Shown: positions 16,117 to 25,532, numbered from the stretch's first letter. The stretch: 64,000 bases of DNA from Streptomyces bicolor (GCF_000719285.1 NZ_JOFS01000009.1:310001-374000), one strand, 5' to 3'. Notes: a model not told the origin generated them from the sequence alone. Numbers and translations: made by a program.

Positions 16117-17499
16117 GTGGCCGCCGACAAGATCGACACCATCGTCAGCCTGAGCAAGCGCCGTGGCTTCGTATTCCCCTGCAGTGAGATCTACGGCGGC
16201 CAGCGCGCCGCCTGGGACTACGGGCCGCTGGGTGTCGAGCTCAAGGAGAACCTGAAGCGCCAGTGGTGGCGCTACATGGTGACGTCGCGCGAGGACGTGG
16301 TCGGTATCGACTCGTCCGTGATCCTGGCCCCCGAGGTCTGGGTCGCCTCCGGCCACGTCGCCACCTTCACGGACCCGCTCACCGAGTGCACCTCCTGTCA
16401 CAAGCGGTTCCGCGCGGACCACCTGGAGGAGGCGTACGAGGCCAAGAAGGGCCACCTCCCGGAGAACGGCCTCGCCGACATCAACTGCCCGAACTGCGGC
16501 AACAAGGGCCAGTTCACCGAGCCCAAGCAGTTCTCGGGTCTGCTCTCCACCCACCTGGGCCCGACGCAGGACAGCGGCTCCATCGCTTACCTCCGCCCCG
16601 AGACCGCCCAGGGCATCTTCACCAACTTCGCCCAGGTGCAGACCACTTCGCGCCGCAAGCCGCCGTTCGGCATCGCGCAGATGGGCAAGTCCTTCCGCAA
16701 CGAGATCACGCCCGGCAACTTCATCTTCCGCACCCGCGAGTTCGAGCAGATGGAGATGGAGTTCTTCGTCAAGCCGGGCGAGGACGAGAAGTGGCAGGAG
16801 TACTGGATGGAGCAGCGCTGGAACTGGTACACCGGTCTCGGCCTGCGCGAGGAGAACATGCGGTGGTACGAGCACCCGAAGGAGAAGCTCTCCCACTACT
16901 CCAAGCGCACCGCTGACATCGAGTACCGCTTCCAGTTCGGCGGCAACGAGTGGGGCGAGCTGGAGGGCGTCGCCAACCGCACCGACTACGACCTCGGCGC
17001 GCACTCCAAGGCCTCCGGCCAGGACCTGTCCTACTTCGACCAGGAGGCCGGCGAGCGCTGGACTCCGTACGTCATCGAGCCGGCGGCCGGTGTCGGCCGC
17101 GCCATGCTGGCGTTCCTGCTGGACGCCTACGTCGAGGACGAGGCGCCGAACGCCAAGGGCAAGATGGAGAAGCGGACGGTGCTGCGCCTCGACCACCGTC
17201 TGGCCCCGGTGAAGGTGGCGGTGCTCCCGCTGTCCCGGAACCCCGAGCTGTCCCCGAAGGCCAAGGGCCTCGCGCAGGCGCTCCGCCAGAACTGGAACAT
17301 CGACTTCGATGACGCGGGGGCGATCGGTCGCCGTTACCGCCGCCAGGACGAGATCGGTACGCCGTTCTGTGTGACCGTGGACTTCGACACGCTGGACGAC
17401 AACGCGGTCACGGTTCGTGAGCGGGACTCGATGAAGCAGGAGCGGGTTTCGCTGGACCAGATCGAGGGGTACCTGGCTGGGCGGCTGATCGGCGCCTAG
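16117..17499 (+). CDS. glyS: Glycyl-tRNA synthetase (alpha2 type)
   Basis: A 460-residue class II synthetase of the single-chain dimeric type. It begins with [21 protein letters not shown] zinc-ribbon insert is seen as CTSCHKRF and [12 protein letters not shown]. Motif 2 is [20 protein letters not shown] (about residues 191-210) and motif 3 is [19 protein letters not shown] (about 320-338), followed by the anticodon-binding domain. It charges tRNA-Gly in the cytoplasm. It starts with GTG after GAAGAGAG. Its TAG stop is interlocked with the stop of the convergent kinase gene (CTAG at 17496-17499). Confidence 0.97.
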   Translation: MAADKIDTIVSLSKRRGFVFPCSEIYGGQRAAWDYGPLGVELKENLKRQWWRYMVTSREDVVGIDSSVILAPEVWVASGHVATFTDPLTECTSCHKRFRADHLEEAYEAKKGHLPENGLADINCPNCGNKGQFTEPKQFSGLLSTHLGPTQDSGSIAYLRPETAQGIFTNFAQVQTTSRRKPPFGIAQMGKSFRNEITPGNFIFRTREFEQMEMEFFVKPGEDEKWQEYWMEQRWNWYTGLGLREENMRWYEHPKEKLSHYSKRTADIEYRFQFGGNEWGELEGVANRTDYDLGAHSKASGQDLSYFDQEAGERWTPYVIEPAAGVGRAMLAFLLDAYVEDEAPNAKGKMEKRTVLRLDHRLAPVKVAVLPLSRNPELSPKAKGLAQALRQNWNIDFDDAGAIGRRYRRQDEIGTPFCVTVDFDTLDDNAVTVRERDSMKQERVSLDQIEGYLAGRLIGA

Positions 17500-19463
17500 T
17501 CAAGGGCTTGTGAGCTGAGGCTGACGGGGGATGTGACGTCGTCTCCCGTCAGCTTCTGGCCGTCGGGGCGGTAGAGGGTGCACATCACGTAGCGGAAGCC
17601 GGTCTTCCAATCTTCGCTGCTCGTCCAGCCTTGCATTTCCGCGCCATCCGGCAGGCTCACTGACTGGTATTTGTTCTGGCACAGTTTGGGCGCTTGCTCG
17701 AAGCCTTCCGTCTCATCCAGGCCAGCAGGCGCCTTTACGAAGCCAACGACCTGCTCGTGGTGCGCGGTGTTGCAGCTGGCGAGAAAGATGCTGAAGTAAT
17801 CGCCGGCGTCCTTCCTGTTGAAGCAGTCCCCGATCGAGGCGTTGGTCAGGAAGAACTCCTCACCGAGGTCGCGGAAGGTGCCGACCGGGCCGTATAGGCC
17901 AATGGACTTGTTGAAGAGTAGGCATGCCGTACTGTGCACGCCGATCCTCCACCCCTCCTCGTTCGGCACGAGCGCGTACGACTGGGCGTCTGCCATGCGG
18001 CGCACTGTCTTGCCCAGGAGGCTCTTGCATCGGGCGGCCCCGTTCTCCCTCGCATCTTCGAGAGACACGGCAACGTCCGTCCTGATCACTTGCCCGTCTA
18101 CGGACCCGCTCTGTTTGATGCAGTCGACGACCCCGACGGAATTGGGCTCGCCCTTCAAGCTCCCCTGACCCCAGACGGCGGAGACGCAGTCCCCGGGCCG
18201 CAGTTCCTTGGTCAAGTCGACGTTCTTCCCGTAGGGCTTTACCTGCCCAGTCGGGGTGAACCTCTCCGCAGCCGGCTCCTCGTCCGACCCGCCGATCATC
18301 GAGGCGCCCGCCCACAAGCCGCCTCCCACTAGCAGCGCCGCTACGGCAACGAGGGCGATGAGTATGCTCCGGGAGGGTCTGCGGGGCGACTGGGGCTTCG
18401 GTTGGCGGTCGCCCGGCGGTGCGCCGCCGGAGTCTCCCCCGCCCCGGGGCGGGACTATCACCGTCTCGTCGCCCGTGGGGGAGTCCTTCCCGGAGGAGTC
18501 CACCACGGTCTCCTCCCGCGGCGGCACGGGCGTCGGTATGCGCTCCGTTGCCGTCCCCTTCTTGGAGTCCTTCTCCTTCTTGGGCTCCTTCTCTGCCTCC
18601 GCGGCCGCAGCCAACAGTTCTGCGGCCTCCTCGCCCGTCATCCGCCGCTCCGGCTCCTTCGCCAGCAGCCCGGTCAGAACCGGCGTCAGCGCGCCCGCAC
18701 GGTCCGGCACCGGTGGCTCCTCGAAGAGCAGCGCGGTCAGGGTGGAGGCCTCCGAGTCGCGGTCGAAGGGGCCGTTGCCGCTGAGGGCGAAGTAGAGCGT
18801 GGCGCCGAGTGCGAAGAGGTCGGCCGCGGCGGTCGGCGGTGCGCCTCGGGCGCGTTCGGGGGCCAGGAATCCGACGGTGCCGACGAGTGCGGACGTCGCG
18901 GTGAGGCGGGGTGCGCCGGAGTCGGGCTTCAGAGCGACGCCGTAGTCGGCCAGCAGGACCTGGCCGGGATCCCGGTGTAGCGGGGTGTCGTGATCGGGGC
19001 GCGTCAGCAGGATGTTGGCCGGTTTGATGTCGCGGTGGAGGATGCCGATCCGGTGGCCCGCCATGAGGGCGTCCAGTACGGCCAGACCGATCCGGGCGGT
19101 CTCGGCGGCGTCCAGAGGGCCCTGCTCACGGACGACCTCCCCGAGGGTCATGGCGCCGGGAACGAAGGCCATCACGATGTACGGCAGCCCGTTCTGCTCG
19201 ACGACGTCGTGCACCGTGGCGACATGCGGATGCTCACGCAGCCGCGCGGCAAGGCGCGCCTCCTGCCGGGCCCGGGCGACGCGGCCGACGCGTTCCGACT
19301 CCGGCAGATCCTGCGCGAAGGTGATCTCCTTGACGGCGACCTCGCAGGCCAGATCGAGGTCGTAGGCGAGCCAGACCCGGCCCATGCCGCCGGCGCCGAT
19401 CTGGTGCAGAAGCCGGTAGCGTCCCGCGATCACCCGTCCCGCGGTGTCGTCGAAGCTCGTCAT
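17496..19463 (-). CDS. Membrane serine/threonine protein kinase
   Basis: A 655-residue PknB-type kinase. The glycine loop is GAGGMGRV (23-30), the catalytic lysine K45 (VAVKE), the catalytic loop [13 protein letters not shown] (141-153), and APE is 201-203. The metal-binding DFG is DYG (173-175), which is tolerated in many actinobacterial kinases. A lysine, serine and proline-rich linker leads to a membrane helix (366-388) and an outside domain of about 265 residues with paired cysteines, a likely ligand sensor. Start ATG at 19461-19463 has GGAGG upstream. It overlaps the glyS stop by two bases. Confidence 0.92.
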   Translation of the reverse strand: MTSFDDTAGRVIAGRYRLLHQIGAGGMGRVWLAYDLDLACEVAVKEITFAQDLPESERVGRVARARQEARLAARLREHPHVATVHDVVEQNGLPYIVMAFVPGAMTLGEVVREQGPLDAAETARIGLAVLDALMAGHRIGILHRDIKPANILLTRPDHDTPLHRDPGQVLLADYGVALKPDSGAPRLTATSALVGTVGFLAPERARGAPPTAAADLFALGATLYFALSGNGPFDRDSEASTLTALLFEEPPVPDRAGALTPVLTGLLAKEPERRMTGEEAAELLAAAAEAEKEPKKEKDSKKGTATERIPTPVPPREETVVDSSGKDSPTGDETVIVPPRGGGDSGGAPPGDRQPKPQSPRRPSRSILIALVAVAALLVGGGLWAGASMIGGSDEEPAAERFTPTGQVKPYGKNVDLTKELRPGDCVSAVWGQGSLKGEPNSVGVVDCIKQSGSVDGQVIRTDVAVSLEDARENGAARCKSLLGKTVRRMADAQSYALVPNEEGWRIGVHSTACLLFNKSIGLYGPVGTFRDLGEEFFLTNASIGDCFNRKDAGDYFSIFLASCNTAHHEQVVGFVKAPAGLDETEGFEQAPKLCQNKYQSVSLPDGAEMQGWTSSEDWKTGFRYVMCTLYRPDGQKLTGDDVTSPVSLSSQALD

Positions 19464-19783
19464 CACAAGCCTCCGCGAAGACGCTCGGATGTGCGTGACC
19501 CCCGTGGCGACCGTGGCGACTGCCGATTCCGCCAGTCGGTCCCAAGCCCCTGCAAACGACCGTAGACCCATGCGACGAGGGGTGCAATTCGTGCCATTGG
19601 GGCTGGAGTTGGTTGTCGGATCAACCTCGAGCGGTCCGCCTGATTGCCCTGATTCCGTTACGGACGTAACCGTCGTAACAGAACCCACCTTTTCGCCATC
19701 CGCGGGGCGATCCGCTCCGAAGGAGAGGGCATGCGCGGCCCGCACCGGGCGGGTCGTGGCGAGGGACCTCTCACGGGGGCATC
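19464..19783. promoter_or_regulatory. Divergent intergenic region with a GTTACG-GA-CGTAAC palindrome
   Basis: This 320-base gap separates the kinase and the DUF4394 gene and should hold both promoters. At 19657-19670 there is a perfect 6-2-6 palindrome, GTTACG-GA-CGTAAC, and a third GTAAC at 19675-19679 continues a 9-base period. I see no coding potential in the rest. Confidence 0.45.
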
Positions 19784-20716
19784 ATGCGTAAGCAAGCAGT
19801 GGTCGGGGCGGCGGTCATGGCTCTGGCGGTCGGGTCGGTCGGATGCGTGGCGGCGAGTGACGGCGGGCAGCAGGGCGACGCGTCGTCGTCCTCCGCCTCG
19901 GGTATCGAGGCCAAGGGCGGTGCCGGCAGCGGCCTGCCGCAGGCGTCCGGTGACCGGCTCGTCGCCGTCGGGCTGACCGGCGACCAGCGGCTCGTCCGCT
20001 TCCGCGTCGACCGGCCCGGCGTCGTTCTCCCGCTCGGCACGGTGAGCGGTCTCAAGGGCGACAGCAGGCTCGTCGGCATCGACTACCGGGTGCAGAACAA
20101 CAGGCTGTACGGCGTCGGCGACAAGGGCGGCGTCTACACGATCCGGGAGATCGGGGCCAAGGCCACCAAGGTCTCGCAGCTGAGCGTCGCCCTCCAGGGC
20201 AACGGTTTCGGCGTCGACTTCAACCCGGCCGCCAACCGGCTGCGCGTCATCAGCGACACCGGGCAGAACCTCCGCCACAACATCGACGACCCGGCGGGCG
20301 CCCCCGCCGCGGGCACGACGGCTGTCGACGGCACCCTCACCAACCCGCCGGTGCCGCCCGCGACCACGGGTGTGACGGCGGCGGGCGTGACGGGGGCGGC
20401 GTACACGAACAACGACCTCGACGCGACGACGGCCACGACCCTGTTCGACCTGGACACGGCCCAGGACCAGGTCTCCGTCCAGTCCCCGGCCAACGCGGGC
20501 AACCTGGCCCCGACCGGGAAGGCGGGCGTGGACGTACCGCGCGACTCGGGCTTCGACATCCACAGTTCGGCGAAGGCGGGCACCAACGCCGGGTATGCGG
20601 TCACAGGTTCACGTGCCTTCCGGGTCGACCTGCTGACGGGCAGGGCGGTTTCTACCGGTTCCTTCCCGCAGGGGCGGCAGGTGGTGGACCTGGCGATACC
20701 GCTGAAGCAGGGCTGA
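19784..20716 (+). CDS. DUF4394 domain-containing lipoprotein
   Basis: A 310-residue exported protein. The signal peptide ends LAVGSVGC, a good lipobox, so it is probably anchored to the outer face of the membrane. The mature part has the DUF4394 pattern: LVAVGLTGDQRLVRF, GIDYRVQNNRLYGVGDKGGVYTI, VDFNPAANRLRVISDTGQNLRHN and ending SGFDIHS..GYAV..LLTGRAVSTG. These beta-rich repeats suggest a propeller-like fold. Function unknown. A strong hairpin follows at 20725-20759. Confidence 0.88.
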   Translation: MRKQAVVGAAVMALAVGSVGCVAASDGGQQGDASSSSASGIEAKGGAGSGLPQASGDRLVAVGLTGDQRLVRFRVDRPGVVLPLGTVSGLKGDSRLVGIDYRVQNNRLYGVGDKGGVYTIREIGAKATKVSQLSVALQGNGFGVDFNPAANRLRVISDTGQNLRHNIDDPAGAPAAGTTAVDGTLTNPPVPPATTGVTAAGVTGAAYTNNDLDATTATTLFDLDTAQDQVSVQSPANAGNLAPTGKAGVDVPRDSGFDIHSSAKAGTNAGYAVTGSRAFRVDLLTGRAVSTGSFPQGRQVVDLAIPLKQG

Positions 20717-20724
20717 GGCCGGTG

Positions 20725-20759
20725 CGGGCCCCTGGCGGCTGTCGGCGCCGTGGGGCCCG
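20725..20759 (+). terminator. Hairpin after the DUF4394 gene
   Basis: CGGGCCCC at 20725-20732 pairs with GGGGCCCG at 20752-20759 across a 19-base loop that can itself pair weakly. It lies just after the stop codon. No U-run, as usual in Streptomyces. Confidence 0.55.
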
Positions 20760-20870
20760 TCCGCGCCGCGCGGGTGTTCTGTGCGGGCCTGGGGCCCAGC
20801 CGATTGGTCCAGCAGCCCCGCCACCGATTGGCCCTGTATCGCGGTGTGCGACGGCACCAGGGTGACGGGA

Positions 20871-21476
20871 ATGAGCATCGCCTTCCTCGTCACCACCCTC
20901 ATCGTGGTCGCCACCCCCGGCACCGGCGTCGTCTACACCCTGGCGGCAGGACTCTCCCGCGGTCGCCGTGCGAGCGTCGTCGCCGCCTTCGCCTGCACCC
21001 TCGGGATCGTGCCGCACATGGTGGCCACCGTCACCGGCGTGGCCGCACTGCTGCACGCGAGCGCCACCGCCTTCCAGGTCCTCAAGTACGCCGGTGTCGC
21101 CTATCTGCTGTACATGGCGTGGGCCATGCTCAAGGACAAGGACGCCATCGCGGTCGACGAGGGGGCCGCGCCGCTCTCCTCGGGGCGGGTGATCGTGCGG
21201 GGCGTGCTGATCAACATCCTCAATCCGAAGCTGACGATGTTCTTCTTCGCCTTTCTCCCGCAGTTCGTGAACCCGTCCGAGGCGAACGCCCTGCCGCGCA
21301 TGCTGGCGCTCAGCGGCGTGTTCATGCTGGCGACGTTCCTGGTCTTCGCGGCGTACGGCGTCCTCGCGGCCTCCGTGCGCAGCCACGTCGTCTCCCGGCC
21401 CCGGGTGATGACATGGCTGCGGCGGACCTTCGCGGGGGCGTTCGTGGCGCTGGGGGCGAAGCTCGCGTGGACGTGA
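20871..21476 (+). CDS. LysE family translocator
   Basis: A 201-residue membrane protein with about six helices. The family signature VATPGTGVVYTLAAGLSRGRR is at residues 12-32 (P-G-x-x-x-x-x), then YLLYMAWAMLKDKD and LINILNPKLTMFFFAFLPQFV. LysE/RhtB proteins export amino acids or their analogues. I start at ATG 20871; a GTG three codons upstream is possible. It stands alone, convergent with the chitinase gene. Confidence 0.88.
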   Translation: MSIAFLVTTLIVVATPGTGVVYTLAAGLSRGRRASVVAAFACTLGIVPHMVATVTGVAALLHASATAFQVLKYAGVAYLLYMAWAMLKDKDAIAVDEGAAPLSSGRVIVRGVLINILNPKLTMFFFAFLPQFVNPSEANALPRMLALSGVFMLATFLVFAAYGVLAASVRSHVVSRPRVMTWLRRTFAGAFVALGAKLAWT

Positions 21477-21525
21477 TCGGTCAGTAGGTGAAGGCGTAGG
21501 AATGCCACGGCATCTTCCAGACGGT

Positions 21526-21635
21526 GCCCCTCCCGGGTGCAGGGGCCGCTGTGGTCTGAGTTCGAGTCGTTCACGGGCGTCAGGAACCATGGGCGTCCGG
21601 TCACTGTAGTGCCCAGTTCCGGGGGCGCCCCCGGA
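21526..21635. terminator. Two hairpins between the convergent LysE and chitinase genes
   Basis: GCCCCT (21526-21531) pairs with AGGGGC (21541-21546). A perfect 18-base palindrome, TCCGGGGGC/GCCCCCGGA, lies at 21618-21635. Together they should stop transcription from both sides. Confidence 0.55.
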
Positions 21636-21653
21636 CCGCCGATCACCCGGCGC

Positions 21654-22700
21654 TCAACGGCCCTGCAGGGCCTTCACGTTGTCGCCGAACGTCCAGTTCT
21701 TCGAGCCGTCCCAGTTGATCGACCAGGTCATCAGGCCCTTGAGCGCGGTGCCGTAGTGCCGCCAGGCCTGGGCGACGAGGGACGGCGACATGTGGCCGCC
21801 GCCCGCGCCCGGCTGGGCGGGCAGGCCCGGGACCTGCTTGTCGTACGGCACCTTGATGGTCGTGCCCTGGATGACCAGGCCCTTGTTGAGGCAGTCCGTC
21901 TGGGCGACGAAGCCTTCGACGGTGCCGGCGGAGTAGGAGTCGCCGGAGCAGCCGTACATGCTGCCGTTGTAGTACTGCATGTTCAGCCACCACAGGCGGC
22001 CGTTGTCGGCGTACTTCTTGATGATGGGCAGGTACGCGCCCCAGATCGAGCCGTAGACGACGCTGCCGCCGGTGACGTAGGCCGTCTCCGGGGCCATGGT
22101 GAGGCCGAAGTTGGACGGCATCCGGGCGAGGATCCCGTCGATGATGCGGATCAGGTTGGCCTGGGACGTGGACAGTTGGTTGATGTTGCCGCTGCCGACC
22201 AGGCCGGTCTCGATGTCTATGTCGATGCCGTCGAAGTTGTACTTCTGCAGGATCGGGACGATCGTCGCGATGAACCTGTCCGCCACGGCCGTCGAGTTGA
22301 GGTCGATGCCGGCCGTCGCGCCGCCGATCGAGAGCAGGATCGTCCGGCCGGCCGCCTTCGCCGCGCACATCTCGGCAGGGGTGGCGACCTTCACCCCGCT
22401 GTCCATGCCGTCCTCCCAGAGCGCGGTGCCGTCGGAGCGGATGACCGGGAACGCCGCGTTGATCACGTTGTAGCCGTGCGCGGCGATGCGGGAGTCGGTG
22501 ATCGGGGTCCAGCCGAAGGGCGGGTGGACGCCGTTGGCGGCACCGTCCCAGTTCTCCCAGTAGCCCTGGAGGACCTTGCCGGCCGGCTTCGACTTGACCG
22601 CGCAGGTGTCGGCGGCGGAGGCGGTGGTGGCGACGGGGAGCTGGGTGAGGCAGGCGGTCGCCAGGGTGGCGGCGAGCAGGCGTAGGGCGCGGCGGAGCAT
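21654..22700 (-). CDS. Secreted chitinase, glycoside hydrolase family 18
   Basis: A 348-residue exported enzyme. The signal peptide is MLRRALRLLAATLATACL... ending near TASA. The catalytic motif is FDGIDIDIE (DxxDxDxE, with the final Glu as acid, near residue 163). GRTILLSIGG is the conserved strand before it and GLMTWSINWD the closing motif with its Trp. It cuts beta-1,4-linked N-acetylglucosamine chains. There is no chitin-binding domain, so it is a single-domain form. GGGAGG precedes the ATG. Paired 12-base elements at 22755-22787 point to chitin induction. Confidence 0.95.
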   Translation of the reverse strand: MLRRALRLLAATLATACLTQLPVATTASAADTCAVKSKPAGKVLQGYWENWDGAANGVHPPFGWTPITDSRIAAHGYNVINAAFPVIRSDGTALWEDGMDSGVKVATPAEMCAAKAAGRTILLSIGGATAGIDLNSTAVADRFIATIVPILQKYNFDGIDIDIETGLVGSGNINQLSTSQANLIRIIDGILARMPSNFGLTMAPETAYVTGGSVVYGSIWGAYLPIIKKYADNGRLWWLNMQYYNGSMYGCSGDSYSAGTVEGFVAQTDCLNKGLVIQGTTIKVPYDKQVPGLPAQPGAGGGHMSPSLVAQAWRHYGTALKGLMTWSINWDGSKNWTFGDNVKALQGR

Positions 22701-22754
22701 ACGGGCCTCCCGGTGGGGGTGCGGTGAGGTGTCGTAGACATGACAGCGTGCTCG

Positions 22755-22787
22755 TGGTCCAGACCTTTCGTCAATAGGTCTGGACCA
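22755..22787 (-). promoter_or_regulatory. Chitinase promoter repeats (DasR/chitin-response type)
   Basis: TGGTCCAGACCT at 22755-22766 and its exact reverse complement AGGTCTGGACCA at 22776-22787 flank 9 bases. These bases contain TTGACG on the minus strand, a good -35 box. The dodecamer is the one known from Streptomyces chitinase promoters and resembles the DasR site (TGGTCTAGACCA). Here the two copies form an inverted pair around the -35 region. Confidence 0.75.
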
Positions 22788-22817
22788 GGCCGGGGGCGGG
22801 ATGAGGCAAGTATGGAA

Positions 22818-22839
22818 TGACAGGTATTGAAATCTGTCA
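22818..22839. promoter_or_regulatory. Inverted repeat before the aldo/keto reductase gene
   Basis: TGACAG and CTGTCA are separated by 10 bases, giving a 22-base dyad about 30 bases before the start codon. The TetR gene downstream of the reductase is a likely binder. Confidence 0.45.
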
Positions 22840-22867
22840 GCTGTTAGGGCATGGTGGAGGCATGACG

Positions 22868-23881
22868 ATGAACACCCGAACCCTCGGAACCACCGGCCCC
22901 CAGGTCTCCGCCCTCGGCCTCGGCTGCATGGGCATGTCCGCCCTGTACGGCGACGCCGACCGGGCCGAGTCGATCGCCACCATCCACGCCGCCCTGGCGG
23001 CAGGCGTGAACCTGCTGGACACCGGCGACTTCTACGGCATGGGCCACAACGAGATGCTGATCGGCGAGGCCCTGCGCGCCGCGCCCGCCGACCTGCGCGA
23101 GCAGGCGCTGGTGAGTGTGAAGTTCGGCGCGCTCCGGGACCCTGACGGCAACTGGGCCGGATACGACGGCCGCCCCGCCGCCGTGAAGAACTTCGCCGCC
23201 TACTCCCTCCAGCGCCTCGGCGTCGACCACATCGACGTCTACCGGATCGCCCGGCTCGACCCGGCCGTACCCATCGAGGAGACGGTCGGCGCGATCTCGG
23301 AACTGATCGAGAAGGGGTGCGTCCGGCACGTCGGCCTCAGTGAGGTCGGCGCCGAGACGATCCGCCGGGCCGCCGCCACCGCGCCGATCGCCGATCTGCA
23401 GATCGAGTACTCCCTGATCTCCCGCGGCATCGAGGAGTCGGTCCTGCCGACCACCCGTGAGCTGGGCATCTCCATCACCGCGTACGGCGTCCTGTCCCGC
23501 GGGCTGATCTCCGGCCACTTCACCCGCGACCGGCAGCTCGCCGCCAACGACTTCCGGGCGCTGTCGCCGCGCTTCCAGGGCGACAACCTCCAGCACAACC
23601 TGAGCCTCGTCGAGGCGCTGCGGAAGATCGCCGAGCAGAAGGGCGTGAGCGTCGCCCAGATCGCCATCGCCTGGGTGCTGTCGCGGGGCGCGCAGCACAA
23701 CAACGACATCGTGCCGCTGGTCGGCGCCCGCACCCGGGAGCGGCTGGGCGAGTCGCTGGGCGCCCTGGACGTGACGCTGGACGCGGCCGACCTCGCCGCG
23801 ATCGAGGAGGCCGTGCCGGCGGACGCGGCGGCGGGCGACCGCTACCCGGCGGCGCAGATGGCTCACCTCGGCAGCAAGTAG
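22868..23881 (+). CDS. Aldo/keto reductase
   Basis: A 337-residue NADPH-dependent reductase with a TIM barrel. It starts TRTLGTTGPQVSALGLGCMG. The catalytic tetrad is recognisable: Asp and Tyr in LLDTGDFYGMGHNE (about residues 54-67), the Lys in VSVKFGA, and an Arg/Asp segment in VDHIDVYRIAR replacing the usual histidine region. It is closest in style to the YajO/plant auxin-induced type (AKR13). ATG 22868 is seven bases from GGAGG; ATG 22862 is too close. A TetR gene follows 29 bases later. Confidence 0.9.
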   Translation: MNTRTLGTTGPQVSALGLGCMGMSALYGDADRAESIATIHAALAAGVNLLDTGDFYGMGHNEMLIGEALRAAPADLREQALVSVKFGALRDPDGNWAGYDGRPAAVKNFAAYSLQRLGVDHIDVYRIARLDPAVPIEETVGAISELIEKGCVRHVGLSEVGAETIRRAAATAPIADLQIEYSLISRGIEESVLPTTRELGISITAYGVLSRGLISGHFTRDRQLAANDFRALSPRFQGDNLQHNLSLVEALRKIAEQKGVSVAQIAIAWVLSRGAQHNNDIVPLVGARTRERLGESLGALDVTLDAADLAAIEEAVPADAAAGDRYPAAQMAHLGSK

Positions 23882-23910
23882 CGCCCGGGCCGGCAGGTAC
23901 GGTCTGACGC

Positions 23911-24510
23911 ATGGCACCGACCTCCGAGACCCTGACCGCCGAGCGCATCCTCGCAGCCACCGAGGAGGTGCTGCGCCGCCACGGTCCGGCCAAGGCGACC
24001 GTGGTGGACGTGGCTCGCGCGCTCGGCGTCAGTCATGGCAGTGTCTACCGGCACTTCCGTACGAAGGCCGCGCTGCGGGAGGCGGTCACCAAGAGGTGGC
24101 TGGACCGTACGACCGGGGTGCTCGCGGCGATCGTCGCCGCCCCCGGCCTCGACCCGGAGACCCGGGTGCGCGAATGGCTCGCCGCCCTCTTCGCCGCCAA
24201 GCGCCGCAAGGCGTTCGACGACCCGGAGCTCTTCGCCACGTACTCGGTGCTGACCACCGAGACCGCCGAAACGGTCGTCGGCGAGCACATCGCCGATCTC
24301 ACCGGCCAGTTGACCGAGATCGTGCGCACGGGTGCCGAGGCGGGCGCCTTCACCGTCGAGGACCCGGCCACCACGGCCGGCGCCCTCTTCCGCGCCACGG
24401 ACCGCTTCCACGACCCGCACTACGCCAGGGAGTGGGAACTGCCGGGAGTGGAGGGGGAGTTCGAGGCGCTCGTGGATCTGCTGATCCGGGGGCTGCGGGC
24501 CCGGGACTGA
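23911..24510 (+). CDS. TetR family transcriptional regulator
   Basis: A 199-residue regulator. The N-terminal helix-turn-helix is RILAATEEVLRRHG...TVVDVARALGVSHGSVYRHFRTKAALREAV (about residues 12-62). A C-terminal helical ligand domain contains TAETVVGEHIADLTGQLTEIV. It lies 29 bases after the aldo/keto reductase gene in the same direction and probably represses it through the dyad at 22818-22839. It converges on the GNAT gene with a five-base gap. Confidence 0.92.
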   Translation: MAPTSETLTAERILAATEEVLRRHGPAKATVVDVARALGVSHGSVYRHFRTKAALREAVTKRWLDRTTGVLAAIVAAPGLDPETRVREWLAALFAAKRRKAFDDPELFATYSVLTTETAETVVGEHIADLTGQLTEIVRTGAEAGAFTVEDPATTAGALFRATDRFHDPHYAREWELPGVEGEFEALVDLLIRGLRARD

Positions 24511-24514
24511 GCCG

Positions 24515-25147
24515 TCAGAGCACGTCCAGCTTCTGTGTCGTGCGGCCGAGGTAGGTGACCGGGCCCGGATCCGGCACGTCGATCTCGTGGAAGCCGAGGC
24601 GGTCGTAGAAGGCCCTGGCCGGGATGTTGGCCGTGACCATGGAGAGGTGGACGGCTGGGACTCCCTTGTCCTGGAGGGCCCGCAACAGGCTGCGCATCAG
24701 AGCCCGGCCGTGACCGCGGCCCTGCCAGGCGGGCAGCAGGTCGATGTGGAGATGGGCCGGGTAGGCGGTGACCTCCGGGACGAGCATGCGCTCCGGGTGG
24801 TGCAGGAGGTGGATGATCTCCTCGTCCGGGGTGCTCGGCGGACTGGAGGGTTCGGGGTAGCGGTCGGCGGCGGACGGCAGCCACTCGGCACGGAACGCCG
24901 CCACGAAGCGGGGCGTGTCCGCGACGCCCAGGATGTAGCCGACCGCCTGCCCGTGACCGTCGTCCAGGACGAAGGCCAGGTCCGGTTCCAGGGTGACGTA
25001 CGGCAGCGCGAAGGTCGTCGGGAAGATGCCCGGGTCCGTGTAGTACGGCCGGCTGTCGCCGCCCTCGTGGGCCGTGCGGACGCAGATGTCCGCCACGGCC
25101 TCGCGGTCGTCGGGGCGGTACCGACGGATGCGCGTCATCGGCTGCAT
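24515..25147 (-). CDS. GNAT family N-acetyltransferase
   Basis: A 210-residue protein. The start of the fold is TRIRRYRPDDREAVADICVR. The middle contains AFVLDDGHGQAVGYILGVAD, and the acetyl-CoA loop is LLPAWQGRGHGRALMRSLL (R/Q-x-x-G-x-G/A). A final VHLSMVTANIPARAFYDRLGFHEI is typical of this fold. It resembles the OGA-like acetyltransferase domains. ATG 25147 is chosen with AAGGACG some 18 bases upstream, which is weak; ATG 25138 is the alternative. Substrate unknown. Confidence 0.88.
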   Translation of the reverse strand: MQPMTRIRRYRPDDREAVADICVRTAHEGGDSRPYYTDPGIFPTTFALPYVTLEPDLAFVLDDGHGQAVGYILGVADTPRFVAAFRAEWLPSAADRYPEPSSPPSTPDEEIIHLLHHPERMLVPEVTAYPAHLHIDLLPAWQGRGHGRALMRSLLRALQDKGVPAVHLSMVTANIPARAFYDRLGFHEIDVPDPGPVTYLGRTTQKLDVL

Positions 25148-25178
25148 GTCATCGGATGTACGTCCTTGCGGATGCACG

Positions 25179-25397
25179 TCATCGGTCCGACTGCGCCTCC
25201 GTCGGGTCCACTGTTGCCTGGTGGGCCTCCGCCAGGTGCTCCTCCGCTTTCAGCCAGGGCAGGAACTGCGCACCCTTGCGCCAACCGCACGTGTCACATC
25301 TGACCGTGCGCTGCGCGCCCCTGCGTAGTACCTGTACGACGTGCTCCCGGCCGTGTTGGTCCCAGCGGCTCACCTTGCTCGTGTTGATCTCCAGCAT
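25179..25397 (-). CDS. Small zinc-finger-like protein
   Basis: A 72-residue protein starting at ATG 25395-25397, just after GGAGGCGT. It contains VRCDTCGWRKGAQFLPWLKAEEHLAEAH: a C-x2-C pair and two histidines spaced like a C2H2-type zinc site, with a tryptophan-rich middle. The N-terminal half has a basic VVQVLRRGAQR. It may bind nucleic acid. It is 31 bases upstream of the GNAT gene in the same direction. No family is recognised. Confidence 0.6.
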   Translation of the reverse strand: MLEINTSKVSRWDQHGREHVVQVLRRGAQRTVRCDTCGWRKGAQFLPWLKAEEHLAEAHQATVDPTEAQSDR

Positions 25398-25532
25398 GAC
25401 GCCTCCAGCGTCCGAGGACATCGAGTCCGTGTGCGCGGCCTCGCGCAGCAAGGAGTGTGCATGAAGACCAACATCAACAGGGACTCTTGCCCGGCGAGTT
25501 GACCAAGCTGTGGCCACACCCTCACATCTCGG

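Noticed and set aside
19464..19745. 94-codon N-terminal extension of the Ser/Thr kinase
   Set aside because: Kinase homology begins right after the ATG at 19463, which has GGAGG. The extension covers promoter-like, palindromic DNA.
25460..25501. 13-codon frame MKTNINRDSCPAS with AGGAG upstream
   Set aside because: Too short and without context. It lies between two leftward genes and I see no conserved feature, so it may be chance.
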